From assembly GCA_028822475.1 (NCBI GenBank), contig JAPKDT010000130.1:1-5990 (forward strand): 5,990 bases of DNA. Direction: 5' to 3'. Origin of the DNA: SAR324 cluster bacterium. Lineage in GTDB: Bacteria > SAR324 > NAC60-12. Below, in pieces: positions 4,690 through 5,990 of the stretch. Every line of letters begins with the position of its first letter. The stretch's first letter is position 1. The position numbers were made by a program, and so were the translations under genes. The notes below the pieces were generated by a model. That model had not been told where the DNA came from. It saw nothing but the letters and a program-made list of their open reading frames with translations, and ran no database searches.

Positions 4690-5990
4690 ATGGTGAGAAA
4701 ATTATTATATTTTGGAATTTTGATGTTTTATGCCAACCCTTGCCTAGCAGAGGTTTCCGCATGGGTTGATAATAATCCAGTTGTAGTCGGTGAAATGTTC
4801 CGTTTCTATATTGAAGCAAAAAACGCGGATGACCCAGAGGAGCCGGATTTATCTGAAATCCGCGGTTTGCAAGTTTTGAACAGAAGTGTACAAAATCAAA
4901 CTTCTATTGTAGGAACCTCGATCACACGTACTGTGAAATGGACTTATGTAATGCTTGCGCCTACTTCAGGGAACTATCTGATTCCCGCGCTACAGGTCGG
5001 CAGCGAACAAACCTCTCCGATTGGCTTGAAAGCAGTGGAATCCAGTCAAAATCCGAGCAAGGAAATTGTGCGTCTAGAAGTGGAGGTATCACCTAAAATA
5101 GTGTATCCGCAACAACAGGTACTCATCCGTTTAAGGATTATAAGAACAGGAGCACAACTCGAAAATGAATCGTTGACACCGTTTGAAATTGCTGGAACAC
5201 AAATTGAAAAAGTAGATCAAAGATCATTCCGGAATACTAAAAACGGCAAAAGGCAGTTGATTACAGAAATAACATACGTCCTTCTTGCTGAAAAAAGCGG
5301 TACACTTGTGCTACCGCAGGTCCGCTATCAAGGAGACGAAATACTCGGTGGAAATTCGCAAAGAAAGTTTGGCAATTTTGGTAATTTAGGAAATATATTT
5401 AAGCAGCGCGGGCGTAGAATCTCCAGTAACAGTGAAGCGCAAAGTATTCAGATTAAGGCATTACCAACCGGATTCAATGGCTGGTGGCTGCCCACTACTA
5501 AGTTGGAGATAGAAGAACAATGGATACCGAATACTCCTGAATTCAGGGTTGGAGAACCAATAACACGGTCATTGACAATTAACGCAATAGGTGTTTTTGG
5601 AAACCAAATTCCGGAATTATTTCTTGATCTTCCGGAGAAAATGAAAGCATATGCTGACCAACCTTTGATTGAGACTGACAAAACTCAAAAAGGACTCAGA
5701 GGTACTCGAGTTGAAAAATGGGCAATTATACCAGCTAAAGCAGGAAAAATTGAACTACCGGAAATTTCAGTTGCTTGGTGGGATGTTCGAAAAGATGAAT
5801 TACGGACTGCGGTTATTCCGGCAAGAATAATTGAGGTGCTTCCTGCATCGGTTGAATTTTCGGAAACTCCCGTCACACAGGAAACCTTAGCTGAAACCAA
5901 TCAGACAGCAGTTGTAGTTTCGCAGGAACCACTGAACGCAGACAAGCAATGGAGTTATTGGAAAGTATTAGCCATCATATTAGCCATACT
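4690..5990 (+). CDS. batD: BatD-like protein, C-terminus beyond window
   Basis: This ORF is open to the right edge, with 433 codons visible. Residues 1-20 form a signal peptide: VRK, a hydrophobic core, then a likely cut in CLA|EV. The mature part consists of beta-rich domains of the BatD/oxygen-tolerance family. Three related strand motifs recur: YVMLAPTSGNYLIPAL (86-101), YVLLAEKSGTLVLPQV (196-211) and WAIIPAKAGKIELPEI (344-359). A Gly/Asn/Phe-rich stretch (about 219-237) sits between domains. Hydrophobic residues beginning at about 421 (WSYWKVLAIILAI) look like the start of the C-terminal membrane anchor, so the anchor and cytoplasmic tail are missing. The predicted place is the periplasm, anchored to the inner membrane, alongside the VWA and TPR partners. 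ATG 4690 directly follows the previous stop (TAAATG), so coupled translation is likely. GTG 4693 is an alternative start that leaves the signal peptide intact. Confidence 0.92.
   Translation, partial: MVRKLLYFGILMFYANPCLAEVSAWVDNNPVVVGEMFRFYIEAKNADDPEEPDLSEIRGLQVLNRSVQNQTSIVGTSITRTVKWTYVMLAPTSGNYLIPALQVGSEQTSPIGLKAVESSQNPSKEIVRLEVEVSPKIVYPQQQVLIRLRIIRTGAQLENESLTPFEIAGTQIEKVDQRSFRNTKNGKRQLITEITYVLLAEKSGTLVLPQVRYQGDEILGGNSQRKFGNFGNLGNIFKQRGRRISSNSEAQSIQIKALPTGFNGWWLPTTKLEIEEQWIPNTPEFRVGEPITRSLTINAIGVFGNQIPELFLDLPEKMKAYADQPLIETDKTQKGLRGTRVEKWAIIPAKAGKIELPEISVAWWDVRKDELRTAVIPARIIEVLPASVEFSETPVTQETLAETNQTAVVVSQEPLNADKQWSYWKVLAIILAI

Overview
The window carries most of a Bat-type ("Bacteroides aerotolerance"-like) operon in its proteobacterial arrangement, all on the + strand: a DUF58 protein, a DUF4381 protein, a BatA-like VWA protein, a BatB/BatC-like VWA-TPR fusion, and a BatD-like protein that runs off the right edge. 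The DUF58-DUF4381-VWA-VWA/TPR-BatD order is typical of Gammaproteobacteria. Base composition looks moderately AT-rich (roughly 40-45% GC by eye), so a moderately AT-rich gammaproteobacterium is the best guess. Genus cannot be resolved from this sequence.

Layout: 1-67 is a short AT-rich non-coding stretch with a possible extended -10 promoter. 68-301 is a small ORF (77 aa, two predicted membrane segments) of uncertain reality. It may be an unknown membrane peptide or the remnant of a larger membrane protein. 303-1220 encodes DUF58. 1221-1313 is a 93-base gap with no clear signal. 1314-1796 encodes DUF4381, 1810-2808 the BatA-like protein, 2848-4689 the BatB-TPR protein (TTG start), and 4690 to the end the BatD-like protein without its C-terminus. 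There is no non-coding stretch above 300 bases, and I see no tRNA, rRNA, CRISPR, insertion sequence or convincing terminator.

How the genes may work together (family knowledge plus inference): such operons usually also encode a MoxR AAA+ ATPase, which is not visible here and would have to lie upstream of the window or elsewhere. The cytoplasmic DUF58 protein is thought to work with MoxR. The single-pass DUF4381 protein, the two membrane-anchored VWA proteins, the periplasmic TPR domain and the secreted, membrane-anchored BatD would form an envelope complex. Metal-dependent VWA contacts, TPR contacts and the BatD beta-domains would supply protein-protein interactions. The complex is linked to envelope integrity and stress tolerance, but its biochemical activity is not settled.

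This is a recognisable system rather than a new one. The points worth a second look are local: the small ORF where moxR is often found, a signal-peptide-like junction inside the BatB/BatC fusion, four A8 tracts and a 21-bp tandem repeat in its low-complexity linker, loss of the MIDAS serines in the DUF58 protein, and weak or absent Shine-Dalgarno sequences at all six starts.
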